This document shows positions 1 through 8,770 of a stretch of 64,000 nt of DNA, one piece after another. The stretch is from positions 186,001 to 250,000 of the forward strand of contig NZ_SGNY01000001.1 in the NCBI RefSeq assembly GCF_007002745.1, read 5' to 3'. The notes beneath the pieces are model-generated. The model did not search any database, had not been told where the DNA came from, and saw only the letters and a list, made by a program, of their open reading frames with translations. Numbering within the stretch: position 1 is the stretch's first letter; every line of letters begins with the position of its first letter. Both the position numbers and the translations under genes were made by a program. Origin of the DNA: Martinezella rhizogenes (GTDB lineage Bacteria > Pseudomonadota > Alphaproteobacteria > Rhizobiales > Rhizobiaceae).

Positions 1-491
1 AGGACGTCCCTGATCCAGTCCTCTGGGACACCGATCGACAGTGCGTCGTCGGTGGATAATTTCGAAAAAAGCGGCAGTGTCGAAACCGACGGCGTAGCTG
101 GAACGAGGAACGGCAACTCTGGCTGTCGTGCCGGCGCCGGCTGGACCACGATCTCTTCGACCCGTTCGCGCACTTCGACGATCTGAAGTGCACCTGTGCG
201 CGAATGGGTCTCGATCCGGCGTCGTTCTGCCCATTTGTAGGCGTCGTCGTGGTGGTCGACATAGGCGAGCATGACGCTGTCGCCGGTCTTATGGATGATG
301 ATCCGGAGATCGCGATTGACCCGGACCGACCAGAAGTTCGGGTCCTTGGACGCATCGATCCTGTGGAACTGCAGGCCTGGCCGGTTCGGATCGGTCTGCA
401 GGTCGAACGCCGTCAGCTTCACCTGTTTCTGCTCGTCATTGGTCAGCTTGGCCAAGGATGCGGTAAAGCTGTCGGCGAGGATGGTGGGCAT
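1..491 (-). CDS. UvrD-like helicase with RelE-like N-terminal domain (5' part only)
   Basis: This is the first ~163 codons of a gene that runs off the left edge of the window. It begins MPTILADSFT and continues with a compact RelE/YoeB-like fold signature (LRIIIHKTG, then LAYVDHHDDAYKWAERR). In my recollection this N-terminus is typical of large UvrD/REP-like helicases in which a toxin-like domain precedes the ATPase; the ATPase itself lies outside the window, so the helicase part is inferred. The start codon overlaps the HNH gene stop by one base (TGATG), so the two are translationally coupled and belong to the same defence operon. Confidence 0.65.
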   Translation of the reverse strand, partial: MPTILADSFTASLAKLTNDEQKQVKLTAFDLQTDPNRPGLQFHRIDASKDPNFWSVRVNRDLRIIIHKTGDSVMLAYVDHHDDAYKWAERRRIETHSRTGALQIVEVRERVEEIVVQPAPARQPELPFLVPATPSVSTLPLFSKLSTDDALSIGVPEDWIRDV

Positions 492-1348
492 CAGTATGGT
501 CCCCGTGATTCTTCGGCTTTTCGAAACTCTTCGAATCGATACAGTAAAATGTCTGGATCGGGGCGAGATGCCTCATCGTTGATCGCATTTACCAACAGCC
601 CATCATGAGCTGCGTATTCAGATCGCGCGATGCGCTTGGAAACAACCACCTTCAGGCGATTGTTGATCGGCTCAAAGCCGATCAGTTGTTTGTCAAAGAG
701 CACATGCACATCTGCCCGGAGCGCAATCCCGTTGCGGACGTCATTTGTCTTCGGACCAAGGTATCTGAAGAGATGTGCGGCCTCGACAACTGCTGAGGTC
801 CGAGACCGAGTAACTGCGCATCGCTTCCAGGCCAATAGTACCTGCTTGCGGAAATCTCGCTGGCCTTCGCGAACAACGTTGAGAGACTCGGTTCGCCTGC
901 GTTCATCCACTGGATCAGCCAAGTTGAAATCCAGGCCGGATAGAAGAGGGAGTGGTCCTGGCGACACCCGCCGCACCAACTCGCGACGTAGAAGTTCGAG
1001 TCTCGACAGGAGGCGGGGCCCTGGAGTCGCTGCCAAGATCGTCCGATCTGACGATAAGTGAAAATGAATGTGTTCGCTTCCACGGTTGGCGAGAAATTTG
1101 ATACAGCCGGCATCGAGGGATCGTACCTCGCCGTCAATCGTCCTGAAGGCATAGGGGACGGGAGCGCCGAGCTTCCAGAAGAGGCCGACGAAAACCTTCT
1201 CGAAGAAGTCGGTTCGGGCCGTTTTCCCAAGCGCCTTATCCCCGAGCGTCTCTGGAGTGTAGAATTTTGGGTTCTGACCGCGGGAGAAAGGGTGACTCGG
1301 CTCTCGCCAGTCGGGGATTGAAACAGGTAATTGGGGAAATTCCTCCAT
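491..1348 (-). CDS. HNH endonuclease (HNH_2-like)
   Basis: A 285-residue protein. The C-terminal half (about residues 165-235) carries an HNH motif: FRKQVLLAWKRCAVT, then VVEAAHLFRY, then NGIALRADVHVLFD. The AAH, N and H positions are those expected of a beta-beta-alpha metal nuclease of the HNH_2 kind. The N-terminal half is unrecognised and may bind DNA or set specificity. Its stop overlaps the start of the downstream UvrD-like gene. A 144-bp AT-rich gap separates it from the gene before it, which could hold a secondary promoter. Such HNH proteins often accompany restriction genes; a nuclease role in defence is inferred. Confidence 0.75.
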   Translation of the reverse strand: MEEFPQLPVSIPDWREPSHPFSRGQNPKFYTPETLGDKALGKTARTDFFEKVFVGLFWKLGAPVPYAFRTIDGEVRSLDAGCIKFLANRGSEHIHFHLSSDRTILAATPGPRLLSRLELLRRELVRRVSPGPLPLLSGLDFNLADPVDERRRTESLNVVREGQRDFRKQVLLAWKRCAVTRSRTSAVVEAAHLFRYLGPKTNDVRNGIALRADVHVLFDKQLIGFEPINNRLKVVVSKRIARSEYAAHDGLLVNAINDEASRPDPDILLYRFEEFRKAEESRGPY

Positions 1349-1492
1349 CCCTAAACATCAGACCTTATATATCCAGACCAATCGCATCTTAGGATTGATC
1401 AAAATCCGTTAAGATATAATCCTCTTGGAACGCCTCGTACCGCCGCCACTGCCGCAGTTGACTATTCTCTACCGAACGCAAACGTGAGCCGA

Positions 1493-2563
1493 TCAGTGGG
1501 TTGCTGGCCATGAAAAATCAAATCGGCCGACGTATAGCGTGTCATGCAGACGCTGCAGATCATGTTCCCATTCGCCAATCGCCCGACGATAGGAGGGGTT
1601 TTGCCGGCGCTTGGCGTTTCGAACAAACGCGGCGATGGTTTCCGCCAGTTTGTGTAGCCTGCGTAGCGAATTTGGCGTGCCCCAGAGTGCCATATGCGGA
1701 CTCGGCAGGACAGGAGGCAGAGCAATTCTGAATACCCGATCGAGTATCGCGTATCTCATCGAAGGGGTAAGCACGCTTAGTTGGCCTACTTTGTATCCAA
1801 AGAAGGATAGAACGCCATCTTCAGGCGCATCAAACGAGTTTAAGCTTCCGTTGCCCTTTAGAGCGTCTGTGGACGGCCATTTGAAATATTCCCCGTCGAG
1901 TGCGAGTAGTTGTTCCTCAATCCTCGCAAGCTGCTCGAGCGCCTTCTTTCTGACCTCCTCACTTGCTGTTTGATTAAGAGATAAATTCAACTGCCTTAAC
2001 CAGCGTTCAGCAAAGCTCATGGCAGAGATTTTTGTACTGACCTTGGCCGTTCTTTTTGCGTCTGGGGCTGACGGGAACTTGGAGGCAAGCGTCTCCAGCT
2101 TTGCGCCGTCCGCGTGGTCTGAATGTTCTTTTGCTAACGTCTGAAAGGGACGTGAGGGAGTGACAGGGAAGCGCTCGGAAGCGATTGCAGTAGAACTGAC
2201 AACCGAGCAACTCGTCTTTGGCTTCCCCCGGATAGAAACATCGATGAACAGATACTCGCCGGAATACCGGATGGGATAAACGACCTTGCGGCTCGATACA
2301 CCTAGTTCTCCATCTGGCATCCTAAGAAGAACGAAACCGTGCATCAGGTGACGGAACTCATCTCGATTGAAAACGAGTATTTGCTTCGTCAGCTCAGGCA
2401 ACGGCCGCAATCGTTGAGGAGCCTTGGGAGAAGGCACATTCTTTTTGTTAAGGGCTCTGCTCACCCGGATGGCCAAAGCTCTGTCCGGGGTCATTTGCAG
2501 GCCGTGTTTGCTTACCAGTGACGATGTCTTTAGACCACGCTTTCTTCGTTTCCGTTGAGACAC
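1493..2563 (-). CDS. Unrecognised 356-residue protein in the restriction operon
   Basis: I chose a GTG start at 2563 because GAGGGAA stands about 5 nt upstream; the open frame extends further up but would overlap mod. The N-terminus is very basic (QRKRRKRG), suggesting nucleic-acid contact. The C-terminal ~90 residues carry a pattern I recall from many restriction-associated and hypothetical proteins: FGYKVGQL, then AILDRVFR, LPPV, WGTP, and AFVRNAKRR followed by IGEWEHDLQRL. I cannot name the family. The gene starts 17 bp after mod, so it is almost surely co-expressed with it. It could be a DNA-binding or assembly subunit; that is inference. Confidence 0.6.
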   Translation of the reverse strand: MSQRKRRKRGLKTSSLVSKHGLQMTPDRALAIRVSRALNKKNVPSPKAPQRLRPLPELTKQILVFNRDEFRHLMHGFVLLRMPDGELGVSSRKVVYPIRYSGEYLFIDVSIRGKPKTSCSVVSSTAIASERFPVTPSRPFQTLAKEHSDHADGAKLETLASKFPSAPDAKRTAKVSTKISAMSFAERWLRQLNLSLNQTASEEVRKKALEQLARIEEQLLALDGEYFKWPSTDALKGNGSLNSFDAPEDGVLSFFGYKVGQLSVLTPSMRYAILDRVFRIALPPVLPSPHMALWGTPNSLRRLHKLAETIAAFVRNAKRRQNPSYRRAIGEWEHDLQRLHDTLYVGRFDFSWPATH

Positions 2564-2580
2564 AGTTCTTCCCTCATCGC

Positions 2581-5487
2581 CTACACCCCAAACACCTTCA
2601 ACACCTCGTCCCCGAAGTGGTTGATCACCTTCACCGCGATCCTCCCCGTGCTCGGCCGAGCGAACGGCCGCGACGTGTCCGCATAAAGCGTCCCCCACGC
2701 ATCCGGGTCGATCTCCGCCTTCAGCGCGGTCTTCAGCGACTTGTAGGGATCGTTCGCGCCGAGGAAATAGGCGTGGCGGACGAAGAAGCTCTCCTCGTCG
2801 TAATCGGTGTCGATGAACCAGGCGGCGATGCCCTTGACGTCGTCGGAGCGGATTTCGCCGGTGGAGGGGTCGAAGACATCGACGCCGTGGACCTTCACCC
2901 TGATCTCGCCGCTGGGCGCATCGAGGATTTCGACGTCCGGCTCACCGAAGACGACGAAGAGGTTGCCCTTTCCGGTGTTCTTCAGGTCCTCGGCCATGTG
3001 CAGGTCGGGGTTCATGCGTGCCTTCAGGATGGCGAGTGGGCCGAGCCGGTTGAGGTCGGTCGCTTGCGCATCGAAATTGAAGGCGCAGGCGATCAGCACG
3101 TCGAAGCGGGCGTCGGAGGCTTCCCGAGCTGCAGCGGTGATCTGACTGCGGGTCAGCGTGCCGAATTCAGGTCCAACAAGGATCGCCGCGCGCTTCTCCG
3201 CCGCGCCGCCATCGGTATAGCGGCCCTCGGCGGCGATATAGTTGCCCGGCCAGGGCTCGATGGAATTGAAGTGGATCGTATCGGCCTTTGCCTGCTGGTG
3301 GACGCCGGCGCTGCGAAGATGCGCTAGCACCATCTCGCCGAAATCGGCCTCCGGCATATTAGCGGGGGCGGACGCGCGGGACGTGATTGCACCGGCTGCG
3401 GCCAGTTCCGCGCCCAGCGTGTCCTCGCGCGCGGCGACGACGCGATGCGGCGACAGGCTCTCGACGGTGAAAGGCCCGGCGACGCGCACCTTGCTCTTGT
3501 CCTCATAGGGGCGGTCGTAGAGTAGTTCGACATCGGCGGCGCGGGCGATCGAGCCGTCGATCTCCTGCTGCCTGCTGATGCGGCCCTCCCACCAGGCGGC
3601 ATGCAGCTTGCGCACCGCGTCGGTCACCAGATGCACCTTGGCCTGCCCGTCCTTGCTGTCAAGCCAGGCGTCGAGATCGCGGGGGATTTCCCATTCCTCG
3701 AAGGCGGTGGACAGCGCCTCGTTGAGCCGCCGCCGCAGCGGCTCCAGCACGTCCTGCCACTTTTCCCAGATCACGTCGATCTCGGCATTGTTGGCGATGC
3801 TTTTTAGCGTCACACGAGCTGCACGATCATAGATGAAGCCCTGCCGGATATCGCCCGTGACTGGGGTATCGGCTAGAATCTTTCCGGAGACGTCCTGCTC
3901 CTTGGCGCGACCCTCGCGGCTGTCAGCCAAAAGGTAGTAGGGGAAGCGCGCGCTCATCAGCCGCGTGCGGGCAAGAGCCAGCGCCACACGTGATGTATCA
4001 ACGGTGATCCAGCGTCGGCCCCACTGTTCGGCGACATAGGCTGTCGTGCCCGAGCCGCAGGTAGGATCAAAGACCAGATCGCCTGGATCACTGGTCATCA
4101 GAATGCATCGCTGCAAAACAGACGGGCTGGTTTGGACTACGTATGTTTTGTCTGGGCTGCCCGCCGTGTCAGTCCAGATGTTTGACACGGGATAGGCGCG
4201 AAAATCATCGATGTAGCGCACATAACGTAGAGTGCGCCCCGCCTTCTTGATCCTGCTTGCCTTTAGAAGCTTTTCAAAGCCAGCTTGTCCTGTCTTCCAG
4301 TATCCTCCGCTCGGGCCAAAGGTTGTTCCTTCAAATTTAACCGGAAATGAACCAGGCGGCCTATTTGAAGTTAGGCTCGTGAGCTGAAAGGCGCGACCAT
4401 CCTCGTCCATTTGATCGTATCGAGCGCCCGAACCGTGACCAACACCAAGTTCCTTTGTAAAATAGGGTCTGCGGAATTTGATCTTGCTGATGTCTCGGCA
4501 GTACCAAATCAGATAGTCCTGAACAGCGGGTAGGAGGTCGCTTGTTTGGCCGCCAGTCTTTTGGAAGGTGATCTCGCTGACAAAATTCTCCTCGCCAAAT
4601 ACCTCATCCATCAGAGCCCGCACTCGATGCACGTTCTCGTCGCCGATCTGCACGAAGATCGAGCCGCTTTCGGCGAGCAGTTCCCGCGCCACCATCAGCC
4701 GGTCGCGAAGATAGGTGAGGTAAGAGTGGATGCCATCCTTCCAGGTGTCGCGGAAGGCCTTCACCTGTTCTGGCTCTCTGGAGACATCCTCCTTCTTGCC
4801 GTCCTTCACGTCCCGGCTCATGGTCGAGACCTGCCAGTTCGAGTTGAACTTGATGCCATAGGGCGGATCAAAGAAGATGCTCTGCACCTTGCCGCGCATC
4901 TCCTCCCGCTCGGCAAGGCTCGCCATCACCTGCAGCGAGTCGCCGAGGATCATGCGGTTTTGCCAATGCTTGGTGTGTTGGTAGAATTCCGCCCGAGCCT
5001 CCGGATCGGCAATGCCGTTGAAATCGGCAAACAGGTCCGGCGCGTCCGACTTCTCCTCGCGGGCCTTGTTCGTCCGACGCTTCAAATCGTCGATGATCGC
5101 CTTGGGATGCACCTTTTCCTGGATGTAAAGCGGCGGCGCATTGACCACGAGATCGGACCAGTCCTGACGGTCCTTGCCGCGCCAGACAAGTTGGGCGTCG
5201 CCGATCTCGATCTCGCCTGTCTCGGCCAGCTTTCTCATCTGCGCCTGCGTGATCCTGATCTTCGCGCCGTTCCAGATGACCTGGGGGTCGCGGTCCATGT
5301 CCCGATCCCGCTCCTCGCCATGCGCCAGCGGCCGATCGCGTGGGATGCGCATCTCGCGAGAACTCTCGCCCAGCATTTCCATCTGCTGCTCATAGAGCGA
5401 CGCCATCTCGGCCGTCGGGTTGTTCAGCCGCACCGCCTTGTCGTGTGTGAGGGTGGAGACATCTTTTTCGCGCGGGGTCTTGGCCAT
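2581..5487 (-). CDS. Type III-like adenine-specific DNA methyltransferase (Mod)
   Basis: A 968-residue site-specific methyltransferase. The catalytic motif DPPYGI (residues 207-212) precedes the AdoMet-binding motif DPTCGSGTT (474-482), the beta-class order used by type III Mod subunits, so N6-adenine methylation is expected. The segment between the motifs probably contains the target recognition domain. About 460 further residues follow motif I, making it longer than a classical Mod (roughly 600-650 residues); the long tail may contact Res or the other operon proteins. The gene lies four genes downstream of res, the reverse of the usual mod-res order. It should protect host DNA from the nucleases of this operon. 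Confidence 0.9.
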   Translation of the reverse strand: MAKTPREKDVSTLTHDKAVRLNNPTAEMASLYEQQMEMLGESSREMRIPRDRPLAHGEERDRDMDRDPQVIWNGAKIRITQAQMRKLAETGEIEIGDAQLVWRGKDRQDWSDLVVNAPPLYIQEKVHPKAIIDDLKRRTNKAREEKSDAPDLFADFNGIADPEARAEFYQHTKHWQNRMILGDSLQVMASLAEREEMRGKVQSIFFDPPYGIKFNSNWQVSTMSRDVKDGKKEDVSREPEQVKAFRDTWKDGIHSYLTYLRDRLMVARELLAESGSIFVQIGDENVHRVRALMDEVFGEENFVSEITFQKTGGQTSDLLPAVQDYLIWYCRDISKIKFRRPYFTKELGVGHGSGARYDQMDEDGRAFQLTSLTSNRPPGSFPVKFEGTTFGPSGGYWKTGQAGFEKLLKASRIKKAGRTLRYVRYIDDFRAYPVSNIWTDTAGSPDKTYVVQTSPSVLQRCILMTSDPGDLVFDPTCGSGTTAYVAEQWGRRWITVDTSRVALALARTRLMSARFPYYLLADSREGRAKEQDVSGKILADTPVTGDIRQGFIYDRAARVTLKSIANNAEIDVIWEKWQDVLEPLRRRLNEALSTAFEEWEIPRDLDAWLDSKDGQAKVHLVTDAVRKLHAAWWEGRISRQQEIDGSIARAADVELLYDRPYEDKSKVRVAGPFTVESLSPHRVVAAREDTLGAELAAAGAITSRASAPANMPEADFGEMVLAHLRSAGVHQQAKADTIHFNSIEPWPGNYIAAEGRYTDGGAAEKRAAILVGPEFGTLTRSQITAAAREASDARFDVLIACAFNFDAQATDLNRLGPLAILKARMNPDLHMAEDLKNTGKGNLFVVFGEPDVEILDAPSGEIRVKVHGVDVFDPSTGEIRSDDVKGIAAWFIDTDYDEESFFVRHAYFLGANDPYKSLKTALKAEIDPDAWGTLYADTSRPFARPSTGRIAVKVINHFGDEVLKVFGV

Positions 5488-5502
5488 GTGGACGATGTTC
5501 TT

Positions 5503-5841
5503 TCAGAGAAATTTCTTGATCAGGAAATGATGGACGGCGACGATCTCGGCGTCATACTCTCGTTCAATACCCTTGATGGTGAAATCGGAGACTTTTCCCC
5601 GGATCGTACCGGTACCGGGTGTCGATCCATTTCTTACAACACCATCTTTGACGTTCCCCAAAGGGCTTCCTGCGCCAAGCGTCGAGCCACTTCGAATGAC
5701 GGCATCCTTGACATTGCCAAGCGCGGTTCCCGCGCCGGGCGTGGAGCCATTCCGGATCACACCATTCTTCAGATTGCCTAGCGCCTTGCCAGAACCGATG
5801 GTGTTTCCGTCGCGGATCACACCGTCCTTGAAGTTTGCCAT
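5503..5841 (-). CDS. Small tandem-repeat protein (possibly beta-flower type)
   Basis: A 112-residue protein built of about four ~19-residue repeats with the pattern G-(N/D)-(L/V/F)-K-(D/N)-(G/A)-V-(I/V)-R-(N/D/S)-G-(S/N)-T. A non-repeated tail ends in YDAEIVAVHHFLIKKFL. The alternating hydrophobic/glycine pattern predicts short beta hairpins; it resembles what I recall as the 4-fold beta-flower family, though I could not check this. It lies 15 bp before mod and 49 bp after the PD-(D/E)XK-like gene, inside the restriction operon. No catalytic residues are evident, so a structural, sensor or inhibitor role is possible. Confidence 0.7.
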   Translation of the reverse strand: MANFKDGVIRDGNTIGSGKALGNLKNGVIRNGSTPGAGTALGNVKDAVIRSGSTLGAGSPLGNVKDGVVRNGSTPGTGTIRGKVSDFTIKGIEREYDAEIVAVHHFLIKKFL

Positions 5842-5890
5842 TTTCAGTTCCCGGTCATTGTTGCGATTGATCGTGGTTGCTCGAGCTGTT

Positions 5891-6859
5891 TCATGTCGGA
5901 ATCTGGCTCACCGTCGAGGCGGAGAAGAGGCTCGAGTAGCGCGATGTCATGTATGCAGCCCATTCCGCGCCACCTGCACTTTGCAGGATCGGCTTGAAGG
6001 CTGACGAAATATCGAGGCTTGTGAACCGGTCGGGGGACTGCAGCAGTTTCGGCCAGACCGATGCGAAATCCGATCCGTACTCCCGAAGTCTGGGAGCGGT
6101 TACCGCTTTCAAAGCCGAATTGCCGGCGGGCGAGAGATGCAGCACTCGCACGATGTCCGCGCCATATTCTCGGGCCTTCTCCATCTGGAATGCCAACATC
6201 TGCTGACGGAGAAGCTGGTAGAACGGCTCCCAGAAAAAATCCTCCAATGCCAAGCCAAGGTCAGCACGGATTGGTCCCTCTGGGTAAAAGGCGAGTTTTT
6301 CGTAGCGCTTCAGACGCGTAGCATTTCCGTTCGCGCTGATCGGAGCACCGTAGCACTCGGTGTACTTCCACTCGATCAACAGCGTTTCCAGTTTGCCATC
6401 TCGCTCGAACATCAACACCGCGTCAGCGGATGTCGCGTTCGCGCCACGCGAGCGAGAACCATTTTTACCTGACTCGTTCAGATAGTCTCCGCCGATCCAC
6501 TCAAATCCGACAAACCACTCACCATCCGGACCTTCTTCGATCGGCCGCATGGTCGGCTTTTCACCCCCAAGTGCCGCCTGAACTAGACGCGCAAGCATTT
6601 CTGGCTTTCGAGCCAGAGGTGCCAGAAAATTCAGACAGCAAACCTGCGATGACAGACCATGATTGCTGTGCGTGTGCCACTGGATGCCTTTGTGTGTGAA
6701 ATACGCGGGGACGACGCTCCTGATCGACGGAGCGAGATTCCGCTCAAAGCTCACCGGATCGAGGCGATAGGCTGAACCACGGTATCCTCCGTGCCCGGGC
6801 TCGGAGTCGGCGAAGAACTTGGATTGACTTTCCCGCTGGACCCTTATGAACGTATTCAT
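5891..6859 (-). CDS. PD-(D/E)XK-like putative restriction endonuclease
   Basis: A 322-residue protein. Mid-protein, SADAVLMFERDG followed by LLIEWKYTE gives the D-X(n)-E-X-K arrangement of a PD-(D/E)XK nuclease core (about residues 145-170). The architecture matches what I remember as the PGN_0703 family of putative restriction endonucleases. The ATG lies 3 bp beyond the DUF262 gene stop, with GGAG about 9 nt upstream, so the two are co-translated. Inside a methyltransferase operon it would be expected to cut unmodified DNA or assist the Res subunit; its activity is inferred from the motif only. Confidence 0.7.
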   Translation of the reverse strand: MNTFIRVQRESQSKFFADSEPGHGGYRGSAYRLDPVSFERNLAPSIRSVVPAYFTHKGIQWHTHSNHGLSSQVCCLNFLAPLARKPEMLARLVQAALGGEKPTMRPIEEGPDGEWFVGFEWIGGDYLNESGKNGSRSRGANATSADAVLMFERDGKLETLLIEWKYTECYGAPISANGNATRLKRYEKLAFYPEGPIRADLGLALEDFFWEPFYQLLRQQMLAFQMEKAREYGADIVRVLHLSPAGNSALKAVTAPRLREYGSDFASVWPKLLQSPDRFTSLDISSAFKPILQSAGGAEWAAYMTSRYSSLFSASTVSQIPT

Positions 6860-6862
6860 CTG

Positions 6863-8770
6863 CTACTCCGCCGCGATTGTCAGCTGCGCTTCGGCCTCAT
6901 CGCCCTCGCTCTCGGCGTCGATCCCTTCTTCCGGCTGATTGCCGCGATAAGCCTGTTTGCCTGTTGCCTTCTCGATCAGCGCGAGAAGCTGTTTCTGCCG
7001 CTCGGCCATGAATTCGATGAACCTGTCTGCCCGTAACAAAGACGGATCGACAAGGTGTGAAGACAAATAAGTGTCGAGCTCCGCAGCCTCGATCGGTGGG
7101 GTGGCACTGGTGCCCTTCTCCAGGGTAGCCAGATAGTCCGAAGGGGCAACGCCGCCAATAATGCGATTGGTGCGATAGGTCAGCGGTGTCTTGTTGATGA
7201 TGGAGTCGTAAACTTCCGGTTTGATCTTGTTGTCCTCACACCACTTCTTCGGAAAGATATGGTGGATGTCGACGCTCTCGCCGAAAAAGACGATATGGTC
7301 AAATTTCAGACCGGATCGGAAATCGAGAGCGCCTTCCTTCATCAGCAGGGCGTTCATGCCCTTGTAGGCCGCCGAGAGGCGCATGCGCATGGTTTTCAGG
7401 CGATCGGACCGGAACGTTGTGTCGCTGACAGTTGAAGGCATTGCGCCGCCCTGCAGCCACACAGGTACCTCCATGAAGTCCTTCGCTATCCGGGTATCGA
7501 CGGCCGAGCCATAGAGTTCGCCGAAGACGCCGTTCCAATACCACTGCTGAAGCTGCTGTTTCAGCGTGGCGTGGTGAAGAGCTCCCTCGTTTTCTGCGAG
7601 GATCGCGGCCAGCGGCACTATCTGCGACTGATAAGGCAGGTCCTCGACCTTATAGATGTTCAGTTCGAACAGAAACTTGGCAGCCCGCTCGAAACCCTGT
7701 TCGGCCTTGTCGCAATAGGCGGTGTACGCACTTAGTGGTAGATTGAGGAGGGCTTGTCGATTGCCCGTCACCTGGGGCAGGTCCTTGCCCTGCTTTCCCT
7801 CAGATTCGGCGGCACGTCGTTTGTCGCGTGTATGGAAGAGCGAAATCACCTGTAGGAGATCGGTGTTTGTCACGTTGGCGAGGATGCCCGTGTCCCGCCC
7901 AGCCGGCCGTAGAGTCTCTGCAAGCCTTTGGTGGCGGCCCTTTTGCCCGTCGGCCCCATACCAGTCCTTGCGTAGCTCAAAACCATCCGCTGCATACATG
8001 GCTGTTACCAACTCGAAGGCGTCGAGCGGCTTGCCGCCGGTATTGACCTTCTCGAAGACGGTGCAAACAGCTTCTTTGGTCGTGGCCTTGTCCAGGGTGA
8101 TAACCGGCACCTGGTACGATTTGAAATTATCGAGGACATCCTTCTTGAAGGCTTTCCATTTCTCCTTTGCGGATTTGCCCTCGTCACCCTGCCAATGGTC
8201 GTTGAACCCGTCCTGCCAGTCGTCCCAATCGAATACTTCAGTCAGCGGGAACATCATCGACGCATATTCGTGTTCCCGCGACGAGAGGTCGAGCTTGATC
8301 TCCCGGCCGAAATCAGTCCGAACAATCCTATCTTCAGGCACGCCTACGATGGCTTCCTCTCGATTGGCCTCTGCATCGAGCGCCATTTCGATATAGATGT
8401 AGAACCACCGCTTCACTCGCTTGTTCTTCGGTGTGACGGTCTCGACCACCTTGTTACGAAGGGTGACCTGGTACAACGACGTCATCCGCTGCTGGCCATC
8501 GAGAAGGAGAGAAGAAGGCGAAACATGCTTTGCTGAATCCGGCGCGCCCTCAACGGGGCGAGGTTTGAAGTTGACCTCGCCGCCGGTCTCCAACGTCATT
8601 AGTGCGCCCACCGGGAACGCGCGCGAGACGGAAGCAATCAGGCTTTTAATGCGATCTTCGTCCCATACCCAACTGCGTTGAAAGTCAGGAAGTTGGAGAT
8701 TGCCTTTTTGGCAGTTGCTGAGCAATTCGTGCAGCGAAAATGGATTCGTCTTAAACGTTGCGCCAGTCAT
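6863..8770 (-). CDS. DUF262/DUF1524 GmrSD-like nuclease
   Basis: A ~635-residue protein. Near the N-terminus LLLDGQQRMTSL (DGQQR at residues 92-96) is the ParB-like nucleotide-hydrolase signature of DUF262. Near the C-terminus VDIHHIFPKKW followed by INKTPLTYRTNRIIGG is the HNH-type DUF1524 motif (HH at about 504-505). Fused DUF262-DUF1524 proteins include the type IV GmrSD enzymes that cut modified phage DNA. Two adjacent ATGs exist at 8773 and 8770; AGGAGG stands 4 nt from the second, which I use. It overlaps the res stop (TGATG), so expression is coupled to res. Confidence 0.85.
   Translation of the reverse strand: MTGATFKTNPFSLHELLSNCQKGNLQLPDFQRSWVWDEDRIKSLIASVSRAFPVGALMTLETGGEVNFKPRPVEGAPDSAKHVSPSSLLLDGQQRMTSLYQVTLRNKVVETVTPKNKRVKRWFYIYIEMALDAEANREEAIVGVPEDRIVRTDFGREIKLDLSSREHEYASMMFPLTEVFDWDDWQDGFNDHWQGDEGKSAKEKWKAFKKDVLDNFKSYQVPVITLDKATTKEAVCTVFEKVNTGGKPLDAFELVTAMYAADGFELRKDWYGADGQKGRHQRLAETLRPAGRDTGILANVTNTDLLQVISLFHTRDKRRAAESEGKQGKDLPQVTGNRQALLNLPLSAYTAYCDKAEQGFERAAKFLFELNIYKVEDLPYQSQIVPLAAILAENEGALHHATLKQQLQQWYWNGVFGELYGSAVDTRIAKDFMEVPVWLQGGAMPSTVSDTTFRSDRLKTMRMRLSAAYKGMNALLMKEGALDFRSGLKFDHIVFFGESVDIHHIFPKKWCEDNKIKPEVYDSIINKTPLTYRTNRIIGGVAPSDYLATLEKGTSATPPIEAAELDTYLSSHLVDPSLLRADRFIEFMAERQKQLLALIEKATGKQAYRGNQPEEGIDAESEGDEAEAQLTIAAE

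Noticed and set aside
4546..5781. 411-codon open frame on the plus strand opposite mod
   Set aside because: It crosses the mod gene and the repeat-protein gene antisense and has no domain resemblance.
5503..5841. Regularly spaced repeats looking like a CRISPR array
   Set aside because: The repeats are in frame, diverge at third positions and encode a continuous repeat protein; there are no unique spacers.
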